NCBI RefSeq assembly: GCF_024362405.1
Contig: NZ_CP101454.1
Coordinates: forward strand, 1,860,001 to 1,924,000
DNA length: 64,000 bases
Direction: 5' to 3'
From: Halorarius litoreus
GTDB lineage: Archaea; Halobacteriota; Halobacteria; Halobacteriales; Haloarculaceae
The notes beneath the pieces are model-generated. The model was not told where the DNA came from. It ran no database searches and saw only the letters and a program-made list of their open reading frames with translations. Position 1 is the stretch's first letter. Every line of letters begins with the position of its first letter. The position numbers were made by a program, and so were the translations under genes. Below, in pieces: positions 1-9,573 of this stretch.

Positions 1-1
1 C

Positions 2-1564
2 GGCACCTACCGACTGCCCGTGGACGTCGAATACAGCTTCACTTCCTCCATCTCGGAGCCGAACGGGTTCGTTACCGACGAGACGCTCCGCGACACGCTG
101 TTCGTCACCGTCCGCGTCGTGGAACAGGCGCGGTTCGCGGTCGTTGGGGTCGACGCGGACGTGGGGCCCGCGAGCGTCGGGACGGTCTCGCTCACCGTCG
201 AGAACGTCGGGAACGAGGCGGCAGATAACACAGCGGTCGCCCTCGAATCGCTCGACTCGGCCGTGACGGTCGGTGCGGGGTCGGCGAGTCGGTTCGCCGG
301 CGACTGGGCGCCCGGTGAGCGCCGCACCCTGACCTACGTCGTGACGGCCGCCGATACCACCGTCAGCGACGAGTATCCGTTCCGCGTGACGGCGGCGTTC
401 GACGACGCGCGCGGCGTCCCGAGAACCGCCGCCGCCGGGGTCGTGGGTATCGCACCGAGCATCGACCGGCGGTTCGTGGTGACTGGCGTCGAAAGCGACG
501 TGGCCGCCGGTGGGGCGGGGACGGTCACGGTGACGCTCCGCAACGACGGCCCCGCGACCGAGGAGGCGACGGTCGCCCTCCAGTCGCAGAGCGGGGCGCT
601 CGCCGTCGACGGCGCGCAGGCGAGCAGCCGGTTCCTCGGCGACTGGGCCACTGGAACCGAACGGACCGTCTCGTTCGGCGTGACGGCGCTCCCGGGCACT
701 GAGGGTGGTACGTACGCGCTCGACGCGGCCGTCTCCTATCGAGGTGCTGCGGGCGTCACGGCGGCTGCCCGTCCGGCGAGCGTCGGGGTGGCGGTCGCCG
801 GCACGCCGGCGTTCTCACTCGCCGATGTCGAGGTGTCGCTTGCGGTCGGCGAGCAGGGCACCATCCGGGGGACCGTCGTCAACGACGGTGCGACCCCGGT
901 TCGAAACGCCGTGGTCGTCCTCTCTTCGCCGTCGGCGAACGTCCAGCCCCTGGAGTCGACGTACGCCGTCGGTGACATCGCGCCCGGCGCGTCAGCCGCG
1001 TTCGCCGCCGCCGCCGTCGTCTCCCCCACGGCCGAGGCCGGCCCCCGCCCGGTCGACGTGACCGTGCGCTACACGGACGCGAGTGGCACCACTCGACAGA
1101 GCGATCCGCTCCAGCTCGCCGCCGCCGTCGCTGAACAGCCCGACCGGCTGGCGTTCGAGGCCGTCAACGCCACCTACGGCAGCGACACCGACAACCGACT
1201 CGAGGTTCGGGTGACCAACGTCGGCGACGAGCGGCTCGACGACGTGCAGGTCCGACTCGCCGCCGGCCCGCCGTTCACCAGCGAGTCGCCGACGGCGTTC
1301 GTCGCCAGCCTCGCGCCCGGCGAGACCGCCACCGTCGGGTTCGAACTCACGGTCTCGGAAGACGCCGTCGAGAGCACTCACGCCGTCGCGCTGAACGCGA
1401 CGGCCGAGACGGCCGACGGCACGACCGTTCGCACGGTCCCGGAACTCGTCCCCGTGACCGTCGCCGAACCCGAGGGGCCGGGCGGTGACCTCGCGCTCGT
1501 CGGCGGCGGAGCCGTGCTCGTCGTGGTCGTCCTCGTCGCGGGCTGGTGGTGGCTCCGGCGCTGA
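2..1564 (+). CDS. Cell-surface CARDB/COG1361-type repeat protein, 5' partial
   Basis: The reading frame is open from the first bases of the window, so the gene starts upstream. What is visible is a run of about four beta-rich repeats of 90-130 residues, each with a phrase like 'V.N.G...' followed by 'D.APGE..T', the pattern of CARDB / COG1361 S-layer-like domains that build extracellular stalks in haloarchaea. The C-terminus has a Gly/Pro-rich linker and one hydrophobic segment (VLVVVVLVAG) ending in WWWLRR, a membrane anchor with a positive stop-transfer end. The protein is therefore probably secreted and anchored with the repeats outside. No catalytic motif is seen; the N-terminal part that could define its role is missing. 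Confidence 0.75.
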   Translation, partial: GTYRLPVDVEYSFTSSISEPNGFVTDETLRDTLFVTVRVVEQARFAVVGVDADVGPASVGTVSLTVENVGNEAADNTAVALESLDSAVTVGAGSASRFAGDWAPGERRTLTYVVTAADTTVSDEYPFRVTAAFDDARGVPRTAAAGVVGIAPSIDRRFVVTGVESDVAAGGAGTVTVTLRNDGPATEEATVALQSQSGALAVDGAQASSRFLGDWATGTERTVSFGVTALPGTEGGTYALDAAVSYRGAAGVTAAARPASVGVAVAGTPAFSLADVEVSLAVGEQGTIRGTVVNDGATPVRNAVVVLSSPSANVQPLESTYAVGDIAPGASAAFAAAAVVSPTAEAGPRPVDVTVRYTDASGTTRQSDPLQLAAAVAEQPDRLAFEAVNATYGSDTDNRLEVRVTNVGDERLDDVQVRLAAGPPFTSESPTAFVASLAPGETATVGFELTVSEDAVESTHAVALNATAETADGTTVRTVPELVPVTVAEPEGPGGDLALVGGGAVLVVVVLVAGWWWLRR

Positions 1565-1605
1565 CGCCGAACGGTTCTTGGTGCCGCCCTCCCTCTCCTC
1601 AACCG

Positions 1606-2469
1606 ATGCTCCGGCTGGCCGTCGCCACGAACGTCGAGACCCTCACCCGGATTCGCGACCCGCTCCGAGAGCGTGGCATCGCGGCCGAGTACGTCCAGAC
1701 GAAGGAACGCGCGATCCCGCTCGACACCGACGACTTCGACGGCTTCGACGTCGGGTTCGTCTTTCCCTCGCGGCTGATGGAGGGTGGCGTGGCCGACGCC
1801 CTCCTCAGCGTGCCGTGGGTGAACGACCGCGAGGCCATCCTGCGCTCGCGGAACAAGGGCGGAGCGCTCGCACGCCTCCGTCGGGCGGGTGTCGACACCC
1901 TGGAGACGGTCGTGGTGTCGAACCCGGTCAGTGAGGGGACGCTCCGGGAGGTGTGGTCGCGGTTCGACCCGCCGGTCGTCGTGAAGCCCAACTCCACGAC
2001 GCGCGGCGTGGGCATCGCGAAGGCCCACGACTTCGACTCCTTCTCCGGCATCGTCGACTACCTCGACCTCGTCCACGACTACCGCGCGACCGGCGACCGC
2101 TCGTTTCTCGTCCAGGCGTTCTTCCCCGACGCTCGGGACTACCGGGTCATGTGTATCGAAGGCGAGTACGCTGGCGCGGTCGAGCGCCGCCTCCCCGACG
2201 ACGCGCTCGCCGAGGGGGGCTGGAAACACAACGTCCACCGCGGCGCGGAGGCGACGGGCGTCGAACTCGAACCCGGTGACCCTGTCCGGGCGTGTGCGGA
2301 GGCCGCCGCGGCCGCGCTCGATATCGACTGGCTCGGCGTCGACGTGCTCGTGTCGGGTGACCGGGCGGTCGTCACCGAGACGAACGCCCGGCCGACCGTG
2401 GACGCGGCGACCAAGTACGACCCCGACTTCTACGACCGGCTCGCGGCACTGATCCGCTCGCGCGCCTAA
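1606..2469 (+). CDS. RimK-like ATP-grasp enzyme
   Basis: A 287-residue ATP-grasp protein. The ATG at 1606 gives the natural N-terminus MLRLAVATNVETL; an in-frame start further upstream would run into the preceding gene. Residues about 120-270 hold the ATP-grasp core: VVVKPNSTTRGVGI (nucleotide-binding Lys and Gly-rich loop), the FLVQAFFPD hinge, RVMCIEGEY, and the metal/ATP site TETNARPTVD near the end. Such enzymes form peptide-like or thioester bonds between a carboxylate and an amine or thiol; the substrate cannot be told from sequence. It overlaps the end of the convergent membrane-protein gene by four bases. A second, larger RimK-type protein lies at 34960. Confidence 0.8.
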   Translation: MLRLAVATNVETLTRIRDPLRERGIAAEYVQTKERAIPLDTDDFDGFDVGFVFPSRLMEGGVADALLSVPWVNDREAILRSRNKGGALARLRRAGVDTLETVVVSNPVSEGTLREVWSRFDPPVVVKPNSTTRGVGIAKAHDFDSFSGIVDYLDLVHDYRATGDRSFLVQAFFPDARDYRVMCIEGEYAGAVERRLPDDALAEGGWKHNVHRGAEATGVELEPGDPVRACAEAAAAALDIDWLGVDVLVSGDRAVVTETNARPTVDAATKYDPDFYDRLAALIRSRA

Positions 2470-3305
2470 CCCTCGCGGGCCACGAACAGGAAGACGACGG
2501 CGAACAGCCCGCAGAGCGCGGCGACGTACCAGCCGACGCCGGCACCCACGAGAACGACGCCACCGACCCCCGCCGCCACGAACCCCAGCGCGAGCGCCGC
2601 GGCGACCCACCGGACGGCCGGGTTCGGTTCGCGCCCCTCGACCTCGCGGTCGGCGTTCGCGGCGACGACGGCGTCGAGTGCTGCCGTCACCTCGTCGAGT
2701 CGCTCACCCGGGACGAGAACGCGCGAGGGCGCCCCACCGAACCGCCCCGGTCGGGTGGGAATCGAGAGCGTGACCAGCGCGAGCGGGCCGAGTCGTCGGC
2801 GCCGGTAACCAGTCACGCGCGAGAGGTCGAACGTCCGTTCCCGGTCACGGAGCGTCGCGGTCTCCGGGTCGAGGGTGCCGCGCGTCGCGGAAATCGCGTA
2901 GGCGACGCCCGCGAGCAGGCCAACGGCGACGAGCCCGCCCGCGAGCCGGGGGTCGACCGCCCACGCGACCCCGAGCAGGCTCGCACCGCCGACCCCCAGC
3001 ACCGCTTTCGCCCGCGTCGAGAGCGTCCGTTCGACCGACTCCGGGGAGAACGTGGGCCGCTGGTCGGGGTCGCGGAGCATCGGCAGGAGGTACAAAAGCG
3101 AGAGCGGCCCACCGACGAGCGCGAACAGCCCGATCAGCAGCCGGAGTTCCCAGCTCCCGGTCCAGAGGAGCAGCCCGAGCAACACGGTGACGGCGCCCAG
3201 CACCAGCACCGGCACGCCGTACAGCAGGCCACATCCCACGAGAAACAGCCCACGGAGCCACGGCTGCGTCGTCGCGTCGTAGCGCCACGAGACGCGGTCG
3301 GACAT
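2466..3305 (-). CDS. Conserved haloarchaeal membrane protein
   Basis: A 279-residue integral membrane protein of unknown function. Hydrophobic segments are visible in pairs near residues 18-75 (LFLVGCGLLYGVPVLVLGAV), 100-135, and 230-275 at the very C-terminus. Between them is a hydrophilic stretch (about 140-215) with DRERTFDLSRVTGYRRRRLG, which looks like a PH-like/YdbT-type cytosolic domain: a short beta-rich region setting a 'local structure' value after a membrane pair. That assignment is only a guess from layout. The gene is convergent with the ATP-grasp gene and follows the histidine kinase region with no clear operon partner. Confidence 0.6.
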   Translation of the reverse strand: MSDRVSWRYDATTQPWLRGLFLVGCGLLYGVPVLVLGAVTVLLGLLLWTGSWELRLLIGLFALVGGPLSLLYLLPMLRDPDQRPTFSPESVERTLSTRAKAVLGVGGASLLGVAWAVDPRLAGGLVAVGLLAGVAYAISATRGTLDPETATLRDRERTFDLSRVTGYRRRRLGPLALVTLSIPTRPGRFGGAPSRVLVPGERLDEVTAALDAVVAANADREVEGREPNPAVRWVAAALALGFVAAGVGGVVLVGAGVGWYVAALCGLFAVVFLFVAREG

Positions 3306-3336
3306 CGCCCGAGGGTCGGCCGCCGGCGCGAAAAGG

Positions 3337-5544
3337 CTACTGCTGGTCGGCGGGCGATTCGATGCCCGACACCTCGATGCGGGCGCCGCCCAGTTCGCTC
3401 TCGGTCGCCGAGACGGTCCAGCCGTGGGCCTCGGCGATGGTGGTGACGATGGCGAGCCCGAAGCCGCTCCCGTTCGACGTCGAGTAGCCGGCGGTGAACA
3501 CCTCCTCGCGCTCGGGTCTGGGGATTCCGGGGCCGTCGTCGGCGACGTACAGCGTATCGCCCTCGATACCGACCTCGATGGTCACGGTTTCGTCGCCGTG
3601 TTCGACCGCGTCCTCGCGAGCCTGCGAGCGAGGGCTCGTGGAGCCGTGCTCCACGGCGTTGACGAGGAGGTTCTCCACGAGTTCGGCGAATCGCTGTCTG
3701 TCGGCCAGGATCCGTCGTGCGGGCGGGAACGCGGTCCGAACCGTCACGTCGTCGTCGAAGACGACGTTCTCGACGGCCTCCTCGACGGCCTCCGTGAGGC
3801 TGACAGAGGCCGTCTCGTCGACCACCTGCCCCTGTTCGGCGAGCCGCAACACGTCGTCGATGAGCTGTTCCATGCGGGTGAGCGCCTGTCTGGCCCGCTC
3901 GACGTGTTCGCCCTCGGCGTCGAGCAGGCTCAGACTTCCGCTGGCGACGCTCAGCCGGTTCCGGAGGTCGTGACTGAGCACGCTCGCGAACTCCTCGAGC
4001 CGCTCGTTCTGCCGGCGAAGCTCGCGTTCCCGCTGTTTCCGGTCGGAGATGTCGCGGCCCACGCCCACGAGCCCCAGCGTCTCGTCGTCCTCGCCTTTCA
4101 GTTGCGCACCGGTGAACTCGTAGGGGATGCGCTCGCCCGACTTCGTCTCGAAGTAGCTCTCGACGGTGACGGCCACGTCCTCGCGGAAGACGGTCGCGAT
4201 GTTCTCGGCGATGGTCTCGGCCTCGTCGTCCGGGACGAACTCGAGCGGCGTCATCGCTTCAATCTCGTCGGCGTCGTAGCCCGTGACCGTCTCGAACTGG
4301 TCGTTCCACCGGAGGAACTCCCCCTGTTCGTCGAACGCGTACAGCGGGTCCGACATCGTCTGGAAGATGCTCTCGGTGAACGCCCGTTCCTCGCGGAGGT
4401 CGCGTTCCCGCTCTTTCAGCTCGGTGATGTCGCGCCCTTCGGGAATGAGGAGGACTACCTCGCCGGTCTCGTCGGTCACCGGTCGCACCGAGAAGTCGAT
4501 GGTCACGACGCCGTCGGCCCCCTGGACGTCGAGGTCGGTGCGAACGAACTCGCCGCTGGCCGCCCGGTCGACGAACGCCCGCGCGACCGTCGCGGCGTCG
4601 CCGTGCTGGAACCAGTAGGCCTCCCACACCTTCTTGCCGACGACGTCCTCTCGGTCGAGGCCGCCGAACGCCAGCGCCGTCTCGTTCGCCTCGACGAGCG
4701 TCCCGTCGGGCTCCATCAGCCCGGTGAACTGGTACGTCTGGTTGAAGATGGCCTCGTGGCGGCGCTCGCGCTCCCGGCGCTCGGTCACGTCACGGAAGTA
4801 GATGGAGAGGCCGTCCTCGTCGGGGTACGCCCGCGCCTCGTACCAGGCGTCAGTGTCCTCGTTGTACGCCTCGACGGCGGTCTGTTCTCGGGTCTGGAGC
4901 GCCTCGCGGAACGCCGCCTCGAACTCGCTATCCTCCAGGTCGGGGAACGCCTCGAACACCGACGTGCCGAGCAACTCGCCCTCGTCGACGCCCAGCAGCT
5001 CCTCGGCGTGGCCGTTGACGTAGGTGTACCGCCAGTCGGTGTCGAGCGCGACCACCGCGTCAGAGACGCGCTCGTGGACCTCGCGTATCCGGCGGTCGGT
5101 CTCCTCGGCTCGCTTCTCGGCGCGGTACTGCGCGACCGTGTTCTCGATACGGTTCGCGAGCAGCGTGAACCGCTCGTCGCCAGGGAGCTTCTGCAGGTAG
5201 TCGGTGACGCCCGCCGAGACGGCCCGGCCGGCGATGTCCTCGCTCCCCTTCCCCGTGAACAGCAGAAACGGGAGGTCGGGGTAGTCCTCACGCACCCGTT
5301 CGAGGAACTCGATACCGTCCATCGGGGGCATCTGGTAGTCCGAGACCACGCAGTCGACCTCGTCGAGGCGGTCGAGCGCCTCGTGCGGGTCGGAGAGCGA
5401 CACCACGTCGAACCCGTCGCGTTCCAGTTTCGTCGCGGTCAGCTCCAGGAACGCGTCGCTGTCGTCGAGGTGCAGGACCCGGACGTCCCCTCGGTCCGGC
5501 CGCTCGTCCTCGTCGTACACCGCTGACTGCCCGGTACTACCCAT
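3337..5544 (-). CDS. Hybrid receiver-PAS-PAS-PAS histidine kinase
   Basis: A 735-residue soluble sensor kinase. The start at 5544 (MGSTGQSAVYDED) is chosen because the sequence further upstream is Arg/Pro-rich and has no protein-like composition. Order: receiver domain (about 20-135; phospho-acceptor Asp69 in VVSDYQMPPMDG, conserved Lys in YLQKLP), three PAS/PAC units (about 160-530, each ending near a 'RDVTER/RDITE/RDISDR' linker), HisKA (FASVLSHDLRNRL, phosphorylatable His) and a HATPase_c domain (ADDGPGIP and GSGFGLAI). There is no membrane segment, so it senses a cytosolic signal. The receiver at the N-terminus suggests it sits inside a relay, being phosphorylated by another kinase. No partner regulator is adjacent. 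Confidence 0.9.
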   Translation of the reverse strand: MGSTGQSAVYDEDERPDRGDVRVLHLDDSDAFLELTATKLERDGFDVVSLSDPHEALDRLDEVDCVVSDYQMPPMDGIEFLERVREDYPDLPFLLFTGKGSEDIAGRAVSAGVTDYLQKLPGDERFTLLANRIENTVAQYRAEKRAEETDRRIREVHERVSDAVVALDTDWRYTYVNGHAEELLGVDEGELLGTSVFEAFPDLEDSEFEAAFREALQTREQTAVEAYNEDTDAWYEARAYPDEDGLSIYFRDVTERRERERRHEAIFNQTYQFTGLMEPDGTLVEANETALAFGGLDREDVVGKKVWEAYWFQHGDAATVARAFVDRAASGEFVRTDLDVQGADGVVTIDFSVRPVTDETGEVVLLIPEGRDITELKERERDLREERAFTESIFQTMSDPLYAFDEQGEFLRWNDQFETVTGYDADEIEAMTPLEFVPDDEAETIAENIATVFREDVAVTVESYFETKSGERIPYEFTGAQLKGEDDETLGLVGVGRDISDRKQRERELRRQNERLEEFASVLSHDLRNRLSVASGSLSLLDAEGEHVERARQALTRMEQLIDDVLRLAEQGQVVDETASVSLTEAVEEAVENVVFDDDVTVRTAFPPARRILADRQRFAELVENLLVNAVEHGSTSPRSQAREDAVEHGDETVTIEVGIEGDTLYVADDGPGIPRPEREEVFTAGYSTSNGSGFGLAIVTTIAEAHGWTVSATESELGGARIEVSGIESPADQQ

Positions 5545-5651
5545 CAGTAGTCCCGAGATACGGCTACCTGGGTTTAAACGTACGGCCGGCCTCACGTCTC
5601 GATACTTTCGACCGACGTGGGCGGGCTGGAGAAGGCTCCGGGAGTCGGTAC

Positions 5652-6032
5652 CTAGCGGAGGTCGATGTTGGCGGAGCCGTCGGCACGCTCGAGGGTCACT
5701 TCGAGGACGCCGTTGTTGAACGACGCGCTCGCGGTGTGCTCGTCCACACGGGTGGGGAGCTTCAGCCGTTCCTCGTACTCGCGGCGCTCGGAGTGGGCAC
5801 CGATGGTGAGGCTCCGCCCGTCGCACTTGATGTCGATACCGTCGCGCTCGATACCGGGGAGGTCACCGATGACGCGGACGAACTCGTCGGTCTCCTGAAT
5901 CGAGAAGTGCGCCTCGTCCCCGAAGCCGGCGTCGGCGCTGATGTCGACGTTGCCACCGGTCATGTCCTCCATCATCCGCTCGATCTCCCGGAAGAAGTCG
6001 TCGAAGGGGTCGTCCCGGTCGTCTCTACGCAT
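5652..6032 (-). CDS. Hsp20-family small heat-shock protein
   Basis: A 126-residue ATP-independent holdase chaperone. The N-terminal tail is acidic/polar (MRRDDRDDPFDDFFREIERM), followed by a complete alpha-crystallin domain from about residue 45: FSIQETDEFVRVIGDLPG, LTIGAHSE, and the typical 'F.NGVLEVTLE' ending (ASFNNGVLEVTLERAD). The C-terminal IXI-like anchor is reduced to NIDLR. Size is normal for haloarchaeal Hsp20 proteins. It lies alone between the kinase and GAPDH, on the same strand. Confidence 0.92.
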   Translation of the reverse strand: MRRDDRDDPFDDFFREIERMMEDMTGGNVDISADAGFGDEAHFSIQETDEFVRVIGDLPGIERDGIDIKCDGRSLTIGAHSERREYEERLKLPTRVDEHTASASFNNGVLEVTLERADGSANIDLR

Positions 6033-6111
6033 ATACGAACTCTGCTAGGGCCGTTCACCGCAAAAGCCTTCTGACCGTGTCAGACGTTGACTCGCCCCGG
6101 GTCGTGGCGGC

Positions 6112-7125
6112 TCAGAACCCGACGCCCATCGCCTCGTCCGTGCGGGCCATCGACTCGGCGGCGTCCGCTTCCCCGAGGACGGCCCGGATGGCGTCGACGT
6201 TCTCGGGCACCACGTCGGACTCCTGGTGGATGGCCTGGAACAGGTAGAGGTCGTCGTCTTCGATTGAGATGGACTCCTCCCAGATGCAGTTCTCCCAGAT
6301 GTCGGCCCGGGGACGGCCACGGTCCATCGCGAACTCCTTGAGCTTGCCCGCGCCGTCGATGTCGTACGCGGGCGGAATCAGGAACAGCCGGTCCTCGGCG
6401 GCGAGCAGGTCGCGCACCTCGTCTTCGCTGGGGACCTCCTCGAGCTGGACGTTCACGCTGTGGGTGTGCATCAGCGTCGCCGGCACCTTCATCCCGAGCG
6501 TGTCGATGTTCAGGTCGGGGAAGATGGTGTTCACGTCCGGGCCGTGGTGGCTGGGGAGCGTCACCGGATTCGGGAGGATGTCGTTGATCGGACCGCGACC
6601 CGTCTGGCCGGGGTCCCCACCCCGACGCACGAGCGTGACGCGGGCCTTCTCCACGCCGTACGCCTCCTGGAGCGGTGCGAGCAGTCGCGACAGCCCGGTC
6701 GTGTTACACGAGACGACGCGGACGTGGTCGGCGCCCTCGGCCTCGGCGAAGTTCGAGCGGGCGTTGAACGAGGCGTCGACGAAGTCGGCGTCTTCACCGC
6801 CCTGATACAGCGCGGGCGTGTCGTACTCGTCGTACATCGCGCTGTTCTGTTCGCCGATGCCCGAGGGACAGGCGTCGACCACCACGTCGCTCGCCGCGAC
6901 CAGCTCCTCGACCGGGCCCGCCACCTCGATGCCGGCCTCCCCGAACAGGTGTTCGCGCTCGTCGACGGCGTAGTAGAGCGGATAGCCCTTCTCGACGGCC
7001 GTCTCGGCCTCGTGGTTGGGGCGCGTCTTGGCGACGCCGACGAGTTCCATGTCCGGCTGTGCTTCGACTGCGTCGGCCACGCGCTTCCCGATGGTGCCGT
7101 AGCCGTTGATGCCGACCTGAATCAT
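6112..7125 (-). CDS. gap: Type II glyceraldehyde-3-phosphate dehydrogenase
   Basis: A 337-residue archaeal (class II) phosphorylating GAPDH, which interconverts glyceraldehyde 3-phosphate and 1,3-bisphosphoglycerate in glycolysis and gluconeogenesis. The Rossmann fingerprint [15 protein letters not shown] is at residues 5-19, the nucleophile Cys is in [11 protein letters not shown] (about residue 140), and the catalytic region continues with [16 protein letters not shown] and [10 protein letters not shown]. Length and N-terminus match the family. In haloarchaea this archaeal type generally works in the gluconeogenic direction, with a separate bacterial-type enzyme for sugar breakdown; that is family knowledge, not visible here. 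The gene is divergent from the aminopeptidase gene. Confidence 0.95.
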   Translation of the reverse strand: MIQVGINGYGTIGKRVADAVEAQPDMELVGVAKTRPNHEAETAVEKGYPLYYAVDEREHLFGEAGIEVAGPVEELVAASDVVVDACPSGIGEQNSAMYDEYDTPALYQGGEDADFVDASFNARSNFAEAEGADHVRVVSCNTTGLSRLLAPLQEAYGVEKARVTLVRRGGDPGQTGRGPINDILPNPVTLPSHHGPDVNTIFPDLNIDTLGMKVPATLMHTHSVNVQLEEVPSEDEVRDLLAAEDRLFLIPPAYDIDGAGKLKEFAMDRGRPRADIWENCIWEESISIEDDDLYLFQAIHQESDVVPENVDAIRAVLGEADAAESMARTDEAMGVGF

Positions 7126-7258
7126 ACGCGTGGGTCGCGTGGCGTCCGGGTTAATCGTTTCGAGACTCCACGGCCCTTTCCGCGTCCCTAACCCCGATTA
7201 CTCGGCCGATAAGGAAGGAAGGACAACCGTCAAACGGCCCCCGACCGAACCCCCGGCT

Positions 7259-8209
7259 ATGACCGACCTCTCCGCGCCCGCCCGCACCGCAGTTCGGCAG
7301 TGTCTCGCGCTGGAATCCGACGAGTCGTGTCTCGTCGTCACTGACGACAAGCGCGAACCGATCGGTCGCGTGCTGTACGAGGCCGCCCGTGCCGTGACCG
7401 ACGACGCCGTCCTCATGCAGTATCCGCCGCTCTCACAGCACGGCGAGGAGCCCGACGACACGGTCGCGGCCGCCCTGAAGGAGGCCGACGTGTTCCTCGC
7501 ACCCACCAGCAAGTCGCTCTCACACACGCGCGCCCGGCAGAACGCCTGCGAGGCGGGGGCGCGCGGTGCGACGCTCCCGGGCATCACCGAGACCGTGTTC
7601 ACGACGGGACTCGACGCCGACTACGACGAGATCGCCGCCGAGTGTGACGCGATGCTCGAGAAGGTCGCCGACGCCGACGAGGTCCGAGTCACCTCCCCAC
7701 AGGGCACCGACATCACCTTCGAGTTCGAGGGCCGCGAGTGGCTCTCGGACACGGGTATCGTCCACGAGCCGGGTGACTTCTCGAACCTCCCTGCGGGCGA
7801 GGTGTTCATCTCGCCGTCGAGCGCCTCTGGTCGATACGTCGTCGACGGCACCATCCGCCCGCACGACCTCTTGGAGGAGGGCCAGACCGTGACGTTCGAG
7901 GTCGACGACGGCTACGTCACGAACATCGACGACCCGGAGGTGGCCGCGGAGTTCGAGACTGCGGCCGAGGAGGTCGGCCAGGACGCCTACAACCTCGCGG
8001 AACTCGGCATCGGGACGAACGTCGCCGTCACCGAGCTCTCGGGCTCGGTGCTACTGGACGAGAAGGCCGGCGGGACGGTCCACATCGCCGTGGGCGACGA
8101 CGCCTCCATCGGTGGGGACACCGACGCGCCGATTCACTCCGACGGCGTGCTTCGGGAGCCGACCGTGTACGTGGACGGGGAGGAGGTAGATCTCCCGAGG
8201 GGCGTCTGA
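7259..8209 (+). CDS. M29-like leucyl aminopeptidase family protein
   Basis: A 316-residue cytosolic protein related to thermophilic-type (M29/AmpS-like) metallo-aminopeptidases. The ATG at 7259 gives MTDLSAPARTAVRQCL, in good register with family members. Visible markers are the N-terminal domain with an ALKEADVFLAPTSKSLSHT segment, the TFEFEGREW strand, and the metal-binding core around EPGDFSNLPAGEVFISP and GIGTN, with a late Asp/His pair (IHSDGVL). Such enzymes remove N-terminal residues from peptides using two metal ions. It is divergent from gap with a normal promoter gap. The exact substrate is unknown. Confidence 0.8.
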   Translation: MTDLSAPARTAVRQCLALESDESCLVVTDDKREPIGRVLYEAARAVTDDAVLMQYPPLSQHGEEPDDTVAAALKEADVFLAPTSKSLSHTRARQNACEAGARGATLPGITETVFTTGLDADYDEIAAECDAMLEKVADADEVRVTSPQGTDITFEFEGREWLSDTGIVHEPGDFSNLPAGEVFISPSSASGRYVVDGTIRPHDLLEEGQTVTFEVDDGYVTNIDDPEVAAEFETAAEEVGQDAYNLAELGIGTNVAVTELSGSVLLDEKAGGTVHIAVGDDASIGGDTDAPIHSDGVLREPTVYVDGEEVDLPRGV

Positions 8210-8263
8210 GGCACTCACACACCATTCCACGCCCTTTTACGTCAGCGGACGGTAGCACCGGCA

Positions 8264-8908
8264 ATGAGTACGTCACGCGTCGCGGTCACGTGTCCGTCCT
8301 GTTCGCCGGACGCGCCGACCGCCCACGAGGTGCTGAAGGAGGGTGGGCTCGCCACCGTCCGCTGTACGGAGTGTAGCCACGTCCACAAGGAGGACCTCTC
8401 GGGTCCCGAAACGATCGAGCGGCAGGTCGTCGTCTCGCAGGACGGCGAGTCCTTTACGGCGAGATACGAACTCGAACCCGACGAAGAGTTAGAGACGGGC
8501 GACGAGTTCCTGCTCGACACCCCCGAAGCCATCATGCAGGTCCGCATCACCTCACTGCAGAAGGAGAGCGAGGAGCGCGTCGACCGCGTTCCCGCCGAGG
8601 ACGTCCAGACTATCTGGACACGAGCAGTCGGAAACGTCACGGTGAACCTGACGCTCCACCCGAAGGACACCAAGCGTGAGGAGACGCGCTCGCTCGAACT
8701 CCAGGTCCCCGGTGACGAGAAGTTCGTCGTTGGTGACATCGTCGAGCACGGCGAGGAGAAGTTCGAGGTGAAGGGGCTCGTCGTCCGCAACGACGCCGAG
8801 GGGTACATGCGTCAGCAGTTCGACCACGACGGGGACATGGCGTTCGCGAAGGACCTCAAGCGCGTCTACGGCCGCGACCAGACCTCGACCGCCTGGTCGG
8901 CCTGGTAG
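8264..8908 (+). CDS. HVO_0476-type zinc-finger protein
   Basis: A 214-residue protein found across haloarchaea. Two Cys pairs at the N-terminus (CPSC and, 20 residues on, CTEC) form a zinc ribbon; the rest is a beta-rich region with the repeated sense of small OB/S1-like strands (RQVVVSQDGESFTARYEL, VQTIWTRAVGNVTVNLTLH, FEVKGLVVRND). It probably binds nucleic acid, but this is inferred from fold type only. It ends one base before the pcm start codon, so the two genes are almost certainly one transcript. Confidence 0.75.
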   Translation: MSTSRVAVTCPSCSPDAPTAHEVLKEGGLATVRCTECSHVHKEDLSGPETIERQVVVSQDGESFTARYELEPDEELETGDEFLLDTPEAIMQVRITSLQKESEERVDRVPAEDVQTIWTRAVGNVTVNLTLHPKDTKREETRSLELQVPGDEKFVVGDIVEHGEEKFEVKGLVVRNDAEGYMRQQFDHDGDMAFAKDLKRVYGRDQTSTAWSAW

Positions 8909-8909
8909 C

Positions 8910-9527
8910 ATGGACACCGCCGCGGCCCGCGACCGCATGGTCGACGATCTCGTCGACAGGGGCCGCATCAGCGACGAGCGGGTCGCCGCCGCACTCAGGA
9001 ACGTTCCGCGCCACGAGTTCGTCCCCGGTGTGAGCGTGCGGGAGGCGTACGCCGACCGACCGCTCGAAATCGGCGAGGGGCAGACCATCTCCGCGCCGCA
9101 CATGGTCGCCATCATGGCCGAGTTGCTCGACGTTTCCCCAGCGGACCGCGTCCTCGAAATCGGGACGGGCTGTGGCTACCACGCAGCGGTGACGAGCGAA
9201 CTCGCCGGACAGGTCTACTCCGTCGAGTACCACGAGCGTCTCGCCGAGACGGCGCGCGAGCGATTCGACCGACTCGGCTACGACGTTCGCGTTCGGGCGG
9301 GCGACGGCCGCGAGGGCTGGCACGAACACGCCCCGTACGACGCCTGTTATCTCACCTGTGCCGCGAGCGAGGTGCCCGACGCGCTGTTCGAACAGGTGCG
9401 AGAGGGGGGCCGCCTGCTCGCACCCGTCGGCGACCGCTCACAGACGCTCTACCTGTACGACCACGACGGCGACGACTGGCACCGCACGAACCACGGTGGG
9501 GTGCGGTTCGTGCCGTTGCTGGGCTGA
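8910..9527 (+). CDS. pcm: Protein-L-isoaspartate O-methyltransferase
   Basis: A 205-residue SAM-dependent repair methyltransferase that methylates isoaspartyl residues in aged proteins. The PCMT signature is clear: RHEFVPG, the ISAPHMVAIMAELL substrate/SAM helix, motif I EIGTGCGYHAAVTSELAG, post-motif I VYSVEYHERLAE, GDGREGW, and the C-terminal EGGRLLAPVG. Length is slightly short but complete. The start codon follows directly on the stop of the zinc-finger gene. Confidence 0.93.
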   Translation: MDTAAARDRMVDDLVDRGRISDERVAAALRNVPRHEFVPGVSVREAYADRPLEIGEGQTISAPHMVAIMAELLDVSPADRVLEIGTGCGYHAAVTSELAGQVYSVEYHERLAETARERFDRLGYDVRVRAGDGREGWHEHAPYDACYLTCAASEVPDALFEQVREGGRLLAPVGDRSQTLYLYDHDGDDWHRTNHGGVRFVPLLG

Positions 9528-9573
9528 CGTCCTCCCCTTTATCCCTCCACCGTTCGTCGCCTTTCACGTTCAG

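Noticed and set aside
3424-5526. 700-codon open frame on the plus strand
   Set aside because: It is the mirror of the multi-PAS histidine kinase; in GC-rich DNA the antisense frame stays open. Its translation has no domain motifs and is full of Val/Arg/Asp.
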